Assembly: GCF_005280255.1 (NCBI RefSeq)
Contig: NZ_CP040018.1
Span: 4,216,001-4,280,000, forward strand
DNA from: Arthrobacter sp. 24S4-2
GTDB taxonomy: Bacteria > Actinomycetota > Actinomycetes > Actinomycetales > Micrococcaceae
Reading direction: 5' to 3'
DNA: 64,000 bases
Every line of letters begins with the position of its first letter. The first letter of the stretch is position 1. Shown piece after piece: positions 1-8,375 of the stretch. The notes below the pieces were generated by a model. The model did not search any database, had not been told where the DNA came from, and saw only the letters and a program-made list of their open reading frames with translations. The position numbers and the translations under genes were made by a program.

Positions 1-318
1 GTCCCACGATTCGGCGACGGCCAGCATCTCGAGGTTCTCGTCGATGCGGTCGGCGATCTTGTTCAGGATGGCGGCGCGTTCGGCAACGGAGGTCTTGCCC
101 CAGGACGGTGCGATCTTGTGCGCGGCGTCCAGCGCCAGCTCGATGTCTTCCGCGGTGCCGCGGGCAACTTCGCAGAAGACCTTGCCCGTGACGGGGGTGA
201 TGTTCTCGAAGTACTGGCCCTTGACCGGGGCAACCCACTCGCCGCCGATCCAGTTCTCATAGCGGTCCTTGAACGTGACCTTCGAACCCTCGGTACCGGG
301 CTGTGCGTAGACAGTCAT
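1..318 (-). CDS. NAD-dependent aldehyde dehydrogenase, N-terminal part (cut by window edge)
   Basis: This is the first 106 codons of an aldehyde dehydrogenase; the rest lies beyond base 1. The protein starts MTVYAQPG and carries the N-terminal NWIGGEWVAP strand and the VTGKVFCEVARG stretch typical of AldA/ExaC-type acetaldehyde dehydrogenases, which oxidise small aldehydes to acids with NAD+. The ATG at 318 has an AAGGAG ribosome site about 8 nt upstream. A GAF-type regulator lies just upstream on the same strand, an arrangement common for alcohol/aldehyde catabolism genes. Catalytic Cys and Glu are outside the window, so substrate range cannot be judged. Confidence 0.85.
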   Translation of the reverse strand, partial: MTVYAQPGTEGSKVTFKDRYENWIGGEWVAPVKGQYFENITPVTGKVFCEVARGTAEDIELALDAAHKIAPSWGKTSVAERAAILNKIADRIDENLEMLAVAESWD

Positions 319-370
319 TGCTAGCTCCTTTGCTGTGGCAGTTACTATGCCTCCACCGTAGGAGCCGGGA

Positions 371-391
371 GGTTGCAACCAGGTTGCAACC
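371..391. promoter_or_regulatory. Tandem palindromes, candidate operator of the aldehyde dehydrogenase gene
   Basis: Two perfect 10-bp palindromes GGTTGCAACC occupy 371-380 and 382-391. Their centres are 11 bp apart, one helical turn. They lie about 53 nt upstream of the aldehyde dehydrogenase start and just beyond the 3' end of the regulator gene. The geometry suits two dimers bound on one face of the helix. That the adjacent GAF regulator binds here is inference. Confidence 0.5.
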
Positions 392-440
392 CTGTGACTC
401 AGCTCACGCCGGCGCCGTCCCGCGCCGCAGGCGCCACCCT

Positions 441-1859
441 TCAGGCGCTAAGTTCGTTTTCCAGCCGTTCCAGATCGGCGACGACGGCGGCCCGCTTGGG
501 CGAGCGCGGCGGCAGGAGCTTCAGCGCGGCGGTGCGGACGCCGACGTCGTCCTTTGCTTCCGGAAGTTCCGCGTACCTCAACAGCGCATCGGCGCTGCCG
601 TCCGTCAGGACCGCCTCGCGCAGCAGCGTGGACACGCGGTCCCGCAGGTCGATGATGCCTGGCGCTTCCGAGCGCGGCAGCACCGCGCCGCGGTAGATCT
701 CGAGGGCAATGCGGTGCGCCCCTCGCTGCAGGCAGTTGAGCACCTGGCTGGAATCCGGCATCAGGTCCATGGGGAGCCGGTAAGGGCGGGAATCGGGGAC
801 CGCCTCAGGGCTGAGCTGCTGGAGGACCTTGCGCAGGCGCACCATCTCCGGCCGGAGCGTCATGGAGGAGCCGTCGCCCGGATACAGCAGCGTGCAGAGT
901 TCCTCCGCACTGAGCCCCTCGGGGTGGACGCTGAGCAACGCCAGGATTTCGCTGTGCCGGGCGGAGAGTGCCACGGTGCGGCCTTCGATGCTGAGCAGGG
1001 CCTGGTCCCGGCCCAGGAGCTGGAGGCTGTTGCGGTACAGGCTCCCTTCCGCACCGGAACCGGCGCCGTCAGCCCTGCGGGCAGCCAAAGAGGCCGTCCG
1101 CCGTCGGGCCGGCGCTGCCTGGCGGGCGGCCGCCAGCTGGAGCCGCTCCACGCGCAGCTGCGCCTGCGCTGCCGCCACGGTGGCCTCCACGAGGGACAGC
1201 GTGTGCGGAGCAACCGCGGATTCTGTGCCCGTGATGTCCACAACGCCCAGTAGGGCGCCGGAGTCCGGGTCGTGGAACGGCACCGCCGTGCAGCTCCACG
1301 GGTGGACTGAGCGCTTGTAGTGTTCGGCGCCGGAAATCTGGATGCTGCGGCCCAGGGCCAGGGCTGTTCCGGGGGCGCTGGTGCCAACGCTGGCCTCGGA
1401 CCAGTCGGCGCCTGCCACAAACATCATGCCTTCGGCGCGGCGCTGCATGACGGCGTCGCCCTCCACCCAAAGCAGCCGCCCCACCTCATCGCCCACGGCG
1501 ACCAGCAGCCCGCTGTCGTGGCTGGGCAGGACCAAAAGCTTGTGGATCACGGGCATGATGGTGGCCAGCGGGTGCTGCCGGCGGTATTCCTCGAGCTCCT
1601 CCCGGTCCATGGCCAGGGGCGCCTCGGGGTTGTCCGGGTTGGCACGGAATTGGACGGAACGCTGCCAGGACTCCTCCACCAGGCTGCGCAGCCCGGGCAG
1701 GTGCACGCTGCTGACGTGGCCGGCGCTGCTCGTTGAGTCGAGGCCGCCGGCCGGGCCGAAGCCGGTCGCACCGAGTAACTCGTGGCCCGCAAGGGCATGC
1801 CGCTGGAGCAGTGCCGCGGCGTCCGTGCCCGGAACTGCTGGCTGATTCGTTTTCCTCAT
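441..1859 (-). CDS. GAF-domain transcriptional regulator (AcoR-like N-terminus, winged-helix C-terminus)
   Basis: Residues ~60-105 (LVEESWQRS, then the HPLATIMPVIHKLL stretch) match the N-terminal part of AcoR-type activators. Residues ~110-240 look like a GAF sensor (LLVAVGDEVGRLLWVEGD, then AVPFHDPDSGALLGVVDITG). There is no AAA+ sigma-54 activation domain. Instead the C-terminus holds a winged-helix-like segment (SARHSEILALLSVHPEGLS, then AEELCTLLYPG). This layout is found in actinobacterial regulators next to aldehyde/alcohol dehydrogenase genes, so it probably controls the downstream dehydrogenase. I chose ATG 1859 (MRKTNQ) over an earlier in-frame ATG at 1880 because AAGGGAG precedes it. 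Confidence 0.75.
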   Translation of the reverse strand: MRKTNQPAVPGTDAAALLQRHALAGHELLGATGFGPAGGLDSTSSAGHVSSVHLPGLRSLVEESWQRSVQFRANPDNPEAPLAMDREELEEYRRQHPLATIMPVIHKLLVLPSHDSGLLVAVGDEVGRLLWVEGDAVMQRRAEGMMFVAGADWSEASVGTSAPGTALALGRSIQISGAEHYKRSVHPWSCTAVPFHDPDSGALLGVVDITGTESAVAPHTLSLVEATVAAAQAQLRVERLQLAAARQAAPARRRTASLAARRADGAGSGAEGSLYRNSLQLLGRDQALLSIEGRTVALSARHSEILALLSVHPEGLSAEELCTLLYPGDGSSMTLRPEMVRLRKVLQQLSPEAVPDSRPYRLPMDLMPDSSQVLNCLQRGAHRIALEIYRGAVLPRSEAPGIIDLRDRVSTLLREAVLTDGSADALLRYAELPEAKDDVGVRTAALKLLPPRSPKRAAVVADLERLENELSA

Positions 1860-1957
1860 CGAACTCCCTTGCCGGCACAACGGCGTGCCAGGCGTGACGG
1901 CATGCCGTGCTGGATTGGTCTGCTCAGTCTATTGCCATCCAGCAAGCCGCCATAGGG

Positions 1958-3412
1958 TTAGCCCTCCGAGTTCCGGGAGATGCGGATCATTTCCTCGCGG
2001 GGCACAACCTTGACGCGTTCACGCACGACGCCGGTGTCCGCCTCCGCTTCGGTCCATTCCTTCCCGAGGGCTGCTTCGTGCGCGTCCAGCCTGTTCCAGC
2101 CTTCCCAGGTGGTGTATTCCACGCCGCGTTCTTCCAGCAGCGCAATGATGGCGTGCGGGTCCGGGTTCTGCGCCGGCGGTAGGGTCAGCCGGTCCTCGAG
2201 CAGGCAGCCGATGGTTTCCAGGGCGTCGCCCTTGGTGTGCCCGATCAGGCCGACCGGGCCCCGTTTGATCCAGCCGGTGGCGTAGATGCCGGGGACCGGG
2301 TTGCCCCCGGGGTCCAGCACGCGGCCGCCTTCGTTGGGGATGACGCCGCCCCGGGCGTCGTATTCGAGCTCGTCCAGCGGCGAGCCGTGGTACCCGATGG
2401 CCCGGTAGACGGCCTGGACGGGGTAGTCGATGAACTCCCCAGTGCCCTTGACGTGGCCGGTGCCGTCCAGCTGCATCCGTTCAAACTTGATGCCCGCCAC
2501 CTTGCCGGTGCCCGCGGTGTTGCCGGCGCCGTCGTAGATCTCCACGGGGCTGTGCAGGAAGTGCAGGTGGAGCCGCCGCGAGGAGGGCACTTCGGCTTCG
2601 GCGTGCTCCTCCACGAGCCAGTTGGTCATGGTGTTGACCATCGTCTTGATCTGGTTGTTGCTGCGGATGGCGTCGTCGGAGGCCTCGTCGAATTCGAAGT
2701 CCTCCGGGTAGAGCACAATGTCCACGTCCTTGGCGTGGCTCAGTTCGCGCAGTTCCAGCGGGGTGAACTTCACCTGGGCCGGTCCGCGGCGGCCGAAGAC
2801 GTGCACGTCGGTGACCGGGGAGTTCTTGAGGCCCTGGTAGACGTTGTCCGGGATTTCGGTGGAGAGCAGTTCGTCCGCGTGCTTCACCAGCATGCGGGCC
2901 ACGTCCAGGGCCACGTTGCCGTTGCCGATCACCGCGATTTCCTTGGCATCCAGCGGCCATTCGCGGGGTACGTCCGGGTGGCCGTCGTACCAGGACACAA
3001 AGTCCGCGCCGCCGAACGATCCCTCAAGCTCGATGCCGGGAATGTTCAGGTCCGCGTCCTTGATGGCACCCGTGGAGAAGATCACGGCGTCGTAGAAGGC
3101 GCGGAAATCGTGGAGTTTCAGGTCGCGGCCGTAGGTCACGTTTCCGAGGAAGCGGATGTCGCCGCGGTCCAGGACCTTGTGCAGGGCGTTGACGATGCCT
3201 TTGATCCGGGGGTGGTCAGGGGCCACGCCATAGCGGATCAGGCCGTACGGCGCGGGGTACGCCTCGAAGAGGTCGATACTGACCTCGAAGTCGCCGCCCT
3301 TGACCTCGTTGGACTTGGTCAGGATGTCCGCGGCGTACACGCCGGCCGGTCCGGCGCCGACGATCGCGACGCGGAGGGGACGTTTGGGGGTGGTTTCGGC
3401 CGAGTTGGACAC
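1958..3412 (-). CDS. fprA: Ferredoxin--NADP+ reductase, FprA/adrenodoxin-reductase type (copy 1)
   Basis: This flavoprotein moves electrons between NADPH and ferredoxin. Visible landmarks are the FAD-binding GAGPAG at residues 19-24, the NADP-binding GNGNVA at 163-168, and the C-terminal ATGWIKRGP at 378-386, the order expected for adrenodoxin-reductase-like FprA. Its 484 aa are slightly longer than the usual ~455-460. The start is GTG 3412, preceded by AGAAGGG. A second, very similar copy lies at 18052-19515 beside the siroheme gene. This copy has no obvious partner gene next to it. Electron partner unknown. Confidence 0.93.
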   Translation of the reverse strand: MSNSAETTPKRPLRVAIVGAGPAGVYAADILTKSNEVKGGDFEVSIDLFEAYPAPYGLIRYGVAPDHPRIKGIVNALHKVLDRGDIRFLGNVTYGRDLKLHDFRAFYDAVIFSTGAIKDADLNIPGIELEGSFGGADFVSWYDGHPDVPREWPLDAKEIAVIGNGNVALDVARMLVKHADELLSTEIPDNVYQGLKNSPVTDVHVFGRRGPAQVKFTPLELRELSHAKDVDIVLYPEDFEFDEASDDAIRSNNQIKTMVNTMTNWLVEEHAEAEVPSSRRLHLHFLHSPVEIYDGAGNTAGTGKVAGIKFERMQLDGTGHVKGTGEFIDYPVQAVYRAIGYHGSPLDELEYDARGGVIPNEGGRVLDPGGNPVPGIYATGWIKRGPVGLIGHTKGDALETIGCLLEDRLTLPPAQNPDPHAIIALLEERGVEYTTWEGWNRLDAHEAALGKEWTEAEADTGVVRERVKVVPREEMIRISRNSEG

Positions 3413-3480
3413 CGGGAGCCCTTCTGAAAACTGAGAGACTGCGCCAGGTCACGTGGCGCACAGTGTCCCATTCTAAATGG

Positions 3481-4491
3481 TCAGCCCGCGTTCCCTGCCG
3501 GGCTGTTGAGGGATACTACGTCGCCTTCCCGGTACAGCAGCGCCCGCAGTTCGGATTCGGCCGCGCCGGTCCGGCGGGGGTCGATGGTCTCCCCCGCGGA
3601 AAAATGATCCAGCAGCCGCGGATCCACGTAGCTCTTCCGGGCAATGGCGGGCGTGTTTCCCAGCACCGCTGCCGCCTCCTGCATGGCCACACTGATGGCC
3701 CTCTTTTTCGCGGCCACCGTTTTCTGCGGCCCGGTGCGGGCCAGGCTGACAGCGGCGGCCACGGTTCCGCGCAGCGTGCGGAAGTCCTTGGCGGTGAAGT
3801 CGGCCCCGGTGCGTTCCTTCACGTAATCGTTGATCTCCGCGCTGACCACCGGATGCCAGCTGCGCCCGTTCCTGTACGCCAGCAGCCTGGCGTACCCGCC
3901 ACGGCGCTTGAGCAGGCGGACCAGGGCGGCGAGGTCGGCGTCGTCGATTTCCGACTCCCAGGTCTTGCCGCTCTTGGCCGGGAAACTCAGCAGCAGGCAT
4001 TCCCGCTTCACTTTCACGTGGGCGCAGAGCAGGGTGGCCAGGCCGTGGCTGCCGTTCTCGTTGGTGTACCGCTCGGACCCCACCCGCAGTGACCCGCTGT
4101 CCAGCATCCTGAAGGCTCCGGCCAGGACCCGCACGCGGGCCGCGCCGTCGCTGCGGAGGTCCAGGGTGACCAGCCTGCGGGCAGTCGGCAGGGATTCGGC
4201 GAGCTGGAGGGCACGATCGAACTTGAGCCGGTCCTTCTTTTCGCGCCAGGCCGGATGGTAGATGTACTGCCGGCGGCCCATCGCGTCCAGTCCCGTGGCC
4301 TGGATGTGCCCGTTGTCGTAGGGCGCGATCCACACGTCGGTCCACTCCGGCGGGATGCCGATGCCCTCCAGCCGTTGCCGGACAGGGCCCGGGGGAAGCG
4401 TGGATCCGTCCAGGTCCCGGTACGTGAAGCCGGCGCCCGCGGCCAGGCGCCCGTAGCCCCTCCCCGAGGCGTTGCTGTGGCGGAGCCTCAT
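3481..4491 (-). CDS. DNA topoisomerase IB (poxvirus/eukaryote type)
   Basis: This enzyme relaxes supercoiled DNA by cutting one strand through a 3'-phosphotyrosine. The N-terminal domain holds IPPEWTDVWIAPYDNGHIQA and GRRQYIYHPAW, hallmarks of bacterial TopIB. The likely catalytic set is Arg in SERYTNENGSHG (~141), Lys in SGKTW (~176), Arg in DFRTLRGT (~238/241) and the nucleophilic Tyr288 in ARKSYVDPRLLDHF. At 336 aa it is near normal length. It is a single gene with its 5' end facing the rarD-like gene. No strong ribosome site is visible before ATG 4491. Confidence 0.92.
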   Translation of the reverse strand: MRLRHSNASGRGYGRLAAGAGFTYRDLDGSTLPPGPVRQRLEGIGIPPEWTDVWIAPYDNGHIQATGLDAMGRRQYIYHPAWREKKDRLKFDRALQLAESLPTARRLVTLDLRSDGAARVRVLAGAFRMLDSGSLRVGSERYTNENGSHGLATLLCAHVKVKRECLLLSFPAKSGKTWESEIDDADLAALVRLLKRRGGYARLLAYRNGRSWHPVVSAEINDYVKERTGADFTAKDFRTLRGTVAAAVSLARTGPQKTVAAKKRAISVAMQEAAAVLGNTPAIARKSYVDPRLLDHFSAGETIDPRRTGAAESELRALLYREGDVVSLNSPAGNAG

Positions 4492-4623
4492 CGCGCGGCC
4501 GGTTCAGAATGCGAATTCATATTAGTAAGCGTACTGAGCACCACAAGGTTCCGGGAACCGGTCTGCGGCGAATCAGTGCCGGCTTGGCGGAATACGGGCC
4601 GCCGTGGTGGTGTTATTGATCGT
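4492..4623. promoter_or_regulatory. Divergent promoter region, topoisomerase IB / rarD-like gene
   Basis: This 132-bp gap between two divergently transcribed genes contains a short AT-rich stretch (around 4513-4535) unlike the flanking coding DNA. It must carry both promoters. I cannot place -10/-35 elements with confidence. Confidence 0.35.
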
Positions 4624-5666
4624 GTGCCTACACCCGACGGAACCACTGCCCCAGCCCTGACCACTCCGGGTACCTCCGCTGCAGCCGGCGCGTCCGGCGG
4701 ACAGCCGCCCCGCCCCGACGTCGCCCTTAAGGCAGTGGACAAGGACACGACGGCGGGTGTCCTCTTCGGGATCGGCGCATACGGTTTGTGGGGCTGCTGC
4801 CCCTGTACTTCTTTGCCCTGCAGCCGGCCGGTGCGGTGGAAATCGTAGCCAACCGGGTGGTGTGGTCGCTGCTGTTCTGCACGCTGCTGATCACGGTCAC
4901 CCGCTCGTGGCGCGTCCTAGGGGCGGCATTCCGGGACCGGACCCTCCTTGGCACCCTGTCCATCGCGGCGGCCCTGATCGCGGTGAACTGGCTGACGTAC
5001 ACGTACGGCGTGACCACCGGCCAGGCCGTGGAGGCGTCCCTGGGCTACTTCATCAACCCGCTGGTGTCCGTCCTGCTGGGCGTGTTCGTGCTGAAGGAGA
5101 CGTTGCGTCCGCTCCAGTGGGCCGCCGTCGGGATCGGCTTCATTGCCGTGGTGGTGCTGACGATTTCCTACGGCAAGCTGCCCTGGATCGCGCTGACACT
5201 GGCCGTCAGCTTCGGGCTCTACGGCTTCGTGAAGAAACGGATCGGGCCCAAGGCCGATGCCGTCACCAGCCTGACCATGGAAACGGTGGTGCTCACTCCC
5301 CTGGCAGCCGCCACGATGATCTTCCTCGGTGTCAGCGGGGCCGCCACCCTCGGCACGGAAGGCGCGGGGCACTTCTGGCTCCTGGCCGCCTCCGGCATCA
5401 TCACCGCGGTGCCCCTGGTGTTCTTCGGCGCGTCGGCCCGCCGCCTGCCCATGACCACCATCGGCCTGCTGCAGTACTTCGCTCCCGTGCTCCAGTTCAT
5501 CGTGGCCCTGGTGGTGTTCAAGGAAACCATGACCCTGGACCGCTGGATCGGCTTCGGCGTCGTGTGGCTGGCGCTGCTGGTGCTGACCGTGGACATGCTC
5601 GCGGCAACGCGCAGGAACTCGGTAATCCGGAAGTGCGCGCTGCGGGAAGCGCGAGCGGGCAGCTAA
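4624..5666 (+). CDS. rarD: RarD/EamA-family permease, frameshifted near residue 56
   Basis: This is a ten-helix drug/metabolite-transporter-superfamily protein related to E. coli RarD; substrate unknown. From GTG 4624 the reading frame gives a disordered N-terminus, then TAGVLFGIGAYGLWG. The rest of the protein (LLPLYFFALQPAGAVEIVAN onward, to 5666) is in another frame. One missing G in the run at 4790-4793 explains the break, because five Gs restore GLWGLLPLYFF. The downstream frame is intact through both EamA halves. This is probably a sequence error; otherwise the gene is a recent pseudogene. The last codons (REARAGS) lie in a partial copy of an intergenic repeat found again at 5700-5767. 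Confidence 0.8.
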
Positions 5667-5699
5667 GCCCCGCCCGCCATCCCCACACCCACAACCTCC

Positions 5700-5767
5700 A
5701 AGCGCGAACGGGAAGATAATGCCCTGTTTTTCGCTTTTTGGGGGCCACTATCTGCCCGTTCGCGCTT
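5700..5767. repeat. Long inverted repeat (family with core GCGCGAACKGG), possible terminator
   Basis: The arms at 5700-5718 and 5749-5767 are 19 nt each with one mismatch and begin AAGCGCGAACGGG. The loop holds T-rich DNA. It lies between the convergent rarD-like and universal-stress genes, so a bidirectional terminator role is plausible. A related inverted repeat is at 17972-18032. Confidence 0.7.
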
Positions 5768-5779
5768 AGGAGGGGTTGC

Positions 5780-6640
5780 TTAGGGGCTGTCGACGCGCTG
5801 GTAGTCGCGCGGGATAACCACCATCGGCACCGGCAGCGCACGCAGCACCTTGTTGGCCGTGCTGCCGATGAACAGCTTGTACTTCTCGGCCAGGCGTGAC
5901 GAGCCCACGATCAGGATCTCGCCGTCGTCCCATTCGAGGTCGTCGATGCACTCCTCGATGATGCGGCCGTGGGCCACCTCCACGCTCACCTTGTGGCCCT
6001 CCGGAAGCCGGTGCGACGCTTCGGTGAGAACGGTGTTGGCGTGGATGTGCGCGGCGTTCACCACTTCACCGCTGTCCCCCTCGGCGTCGAGCTCCACCAG
6101 GGAAACCATGCGGAGCGGAACGCCGCGCCGTTGCGCGGCGTCGATGGCGACGTCGATCGCGGCATCCGCGCCGGCCCGCTGGCCGACGGCGAGGGTCAGC
6201 CGGGTCAGGGCCTCGGTGCGGCGGTAACCGCGGGGAGCCAGCGCCACCGGAACCGGCGAGGCGTGCAGGAGCGCGTTGGCCACGCTGCCCACCGTGTGCC
6301 GCTTGAACAGCCCGCTGCTGGCCGCCCCGACGACGATGAGCCCGGCCTGGTAGTCGACAGCGGCGTCGATCAGCCCCGACGCAAACGACTCGGCATGGCG
6401 CACATGGAATTCCACGGGGACGTCCTCCGGAACCAGCCCGAGCCCTTCCCGTTGCGCGTCCGCCACAGCCTTTTCGCCGGCGAGGGCGTGGCCGCCGGCC
6501 ACCTCCTGCGCAACGTGCACGCCCTTGTTCACCACATAGACAAGGTCCAGCTGGGCGCCCTGCGCCCTGGCCAGGGCCGACGCGAGGGCAACGGCATCGG
6601 CGCCGCGTTCGTTTGGTGTGTAGCCAACTACGTATCGCAT
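5780..6640 (-). CDS. Universal stress protein, two tandem USP domains
   Basis: The 286-aa protein has two UspA folds, roughly residues 1-140 and 150-286. Each ends in the ATP-binding G-x2-G-x9-G-S/T pattern: GAASSGLFKRHTVGSVA in the first and GSSRLAEKYKLFIGSTANK in the second. Such tandem USPs bind ATP and help survival under hypoxia or starvation. An open frame extends upstream to 6970, but ATG 6640 is preceded by AAGGGG and begins the conserved MRYVVGYTPNERG. A DosR-like box sits about 90 nt upstream. Monocistronic. Confidence 0.92.
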   Translation of the reverse strand: MRYVVGYTPNERGADAVALASALARAQGAQLDLVYVVNKGVHVAQEVAGGHALAGEKAVADAQREGLGLVPEDVPVEFHVRHAESFASGLIDAAVDYQAGLIVVGAASSGLFKRHTVGSVANALLHASPVPVALAPRGYRRTEALTRLTLAVGQRAGADAAIDVAIDAAQRRGVPLRMVSLVELDAEGDSGEVVNAAHIHANTVLTEASHRLPEGHKVSVEVAHGRIIEECIDDLEWDDGEILIVGSSRLAEKYKLFIGSTANKVLRALPVPMVVIPRDYQRVDSP

Positions 6641-6718
6641 GGGTGAACCCCTTTTTGGGTCTGGGGCAGAATCCAGCCTCGCTCGGGATTCCCGGGCGAC
6701 GTCGGCCGGTCTGCGTTC

Positions 6719-6749
6719 CTGCAGTGGTACTGCAGACTCTAGTCCAAAA
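6719..6749 (-). promoter_or_regulatory. DosR-like box and short palindrome upstream of the universal stress gene
   Basis: On the minus strand, 6749-6730 reads TTTTGGACTAGAGTCTGCAG. This matches about 14 of 20 positions of the DosR/DevR box TTSGGGACTWWAGTCCCSAA, including the GGACT-N2-AGTC-like core. An adjoining palindrome CTGCAGT-GGT-ACTGCAG occupies 6719-6735. Universal stress genes are classic DosR targets in mycobacteria. Function here is inferred. Confidence 0.4.
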
Positions 6750-6795
6750 GGCCACGTTTCAGGCGTACCTTTCGGCCCGGCGGGCGGCTTAAACG

Positions 6796-6828
6796 GAAGA
6801 GCCGCGGACGGTCGGTCCGCGGCTCTTC
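6796..6828. terminator. Hairpin terminator downstream of gabT
   Basis: Perfect 14-bp arms GAAGAGCCGCGGAC / GTCCGCGGCTCTTC flank a 5-nt loop. It lies about 100 nt beyond the gabT stop codon and upstream of the universal stress gene promoter. There is no clear U-tract, as is usual in actinobacteria. Confidence 0.7.
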
Positions 6829-6932
6829 GGTTGGCTCCGGGTGCCCGGGTCAGGCATTCCGGTGGAGTCCCAGTGGATGGGGCCCTGGTGGGGTCGGTAT
6901 TGGTCGGGCGCGGCCGTGGTTGCTGCTGGCCG

Positions 6933-8297
6933 TTAGGCGTGCGCCTTGATGGCGGCGGCCAGGACCTCAAGGCCGTCCAGCAGCAGCTCGTCGGTGATGA
7001 CCAGCGGCGGCAGCAGGCGGATCACGTTGCCGTAGGTGCCGCAGGTGAGGATGATGACGCCTTCCTTGAGGCAGGCTGCGGCTACGGCCTTGGTCAGTTC
7101 CGGGTTCGGTTCCTTGGACCCGGCCTGCACCAGTTCGATGGCCAGCATGGCGCCGCGGCCGCGGATGTCGCCAATAACGGACCGCTCAGACAGCTCAGCA
7201 GCCAGCTCGCGGAGCCGGCCGGTGGCCAGTTCCTCGATGTGCCTGGCGCGGGCGTTGAGGTCGTACTCCTCCATGGAGCCGATCGACGCCAGCGCGGCGG
7301 CGCAGGCAACCGGGTTGCCGCCGTAGGTGCCGCCGAGGCCGCCGGGGTGGACGGCGTCGAGCAGGTCGGCACGTCCGGTGATCGCGGACAGCGGCATGCC
7401 GCCGGCGATGCCCTTGGCCATGGTGATGATGTCCGGCACAACGCCTTCGTGGTTCACGGCGAACCATTCGCCCGTGCGGCAGAAGCCGGACTGGACCTCG
7501 TCGGCGATGAAGACGATGCCCTTTTCCTTGGCCCAGGCGGCCAGTGCCGGCAGGAAGCCGTCGGCCGGGACAATGAAGCCGCCCTCGCCCTGGATCGGCT
7601 CAATGATGATCGCGGCAACGGATTCGCCGCCGATCTGCTTTTCGATCATGGTGATGGCGCGCTTGGCGGCCTCCGCACCCGTGATCGAGGGGTTTTCCTC
7701 GCGGTACGGATAGCTCATGGGCATGCGGTAGACCTCGGGCGCGAACGGACCGAAGTTGGTCTTGTACGGCATGGCCTTGGCGGTCAGCGCCATGGTCAGG
7801 TTGGTGCGGCCGTGGTAGGCGTGGTCGAAGGCGACGACGGCGTCACGGCCGGTGGCCAGGCGGGCCACCTTGACGGCGTTTTCCACTGCTTCGGCGCCGG
7901 AGTTGAACAGCACCGTGCGCTTTTCGTGGTCGCCCGGGGTGAGCCGGTTCAGCTGCTCGGCGACGGCGACGTAGCCTTCGTACGGGGTGACCATGAAGCA
8001 GGTGTGGGTGAAGTGCTCCACGGCTTCCTTCACGGCCCCGACGACGGCGGGATCGGACGCGCCGACGCTCGTCACGGCGATGCCCGAGCCGAGGTCGATG
8101 AAGGAGTTGCCGTCGACGTCGTGGATGATGCCGCCGTCGGCGTCGGCAACGAAAACGGGGACGCTGGAGGCCACGCCGGCGGCGACGACAGCCTTGCGGC
8201 GTTCGGTCAGGGCGACGGACTTGGGTCCCGGGAAGTCGGCCTGGACGCGGCGCTTCTGCTCGAGACGGTAGGTGATGTCATGGGCGGTTGCAGTCAT
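6933..8297 (-). CDS. gabT: 4-aminobutyrate--2-oxoglutarate transaminase
   Basis: This PLP enzyme converts GABA plus 2-oxoglutarate to succinate semialdehyde plus glutamate. In 454 aa I see the cofactor-phosphate motif SGAEA (133-137), DEVQSG (266-271) and the Schiff-base lysine in TMAKGIAGG (Lys295), all in class III order. ATG 8297 (MTATAHDITYRLEQ) is preceded by AGAAAGG; the frame is open further upstream. It is transcribed after the aldehyde dehydrogenase gene with a 78-bp gap, consistent with a putrescine/GABA operon. Confidence 0.95.
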   Translation of the reverse strand: MTATAHDITYRLEQKRRVQADFPGPKSVALTERRKAVVAAGVASSVPVFVADADGGIIHDVDGNSFIDLGSGIAVTSVGASDPAVVGAVKEAVEHFTHTCFMVTPYEGYVAVAEQLNRLTPGDHEKRTVLFNSGAEAVENAVKVARLATGRDAVVAFDHAYHGRTNLTMALTAKAMPYKTNFGPFAPEVYRMPMSYPYREENPSITGAEAAKRAITMIEKQIGGESVAAIIIEPIQGEGGFIVPADGFLPALAAWAKEKGIVFIADEVQSGFCRTGEWFAVNHEGVVPDIITMAKGIAGGMPLSAITGRADLLDAVHPGGLGGTYGGNPVACAAALASIGSMEEYDLNARARHIEELATGRLRELAAELSERSVIGDIRGRGAMLAIELVQAGSKEPNPELTKAVAAACLKEGVIILTCGTYGNVIRLLPPLVITDELLLDGLEVLAAAIKAHA

Positions 8298-8375
8298 GGG
8301 AATGCCTTTCTGGTGAGTGCCGGTCCGGGTCTTGACTAGCTCGACCACCGGGAGGGATGGGGTAATGCGTGCGGG

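Noticed and set aside
303..1253. Long plus-strand open frame opposite the GAF regulator gene
   Set aside because: GC-rich shadow frame rich in Arg/Gly/Ala with no family features; the opposite strand encodes a recognisable protein.
6639..8339. 566-aa plus-strand frame opposite gabT
   Set aside because: Antisense shadow of a clear class III transaminase; composition and start context are not protein-like.
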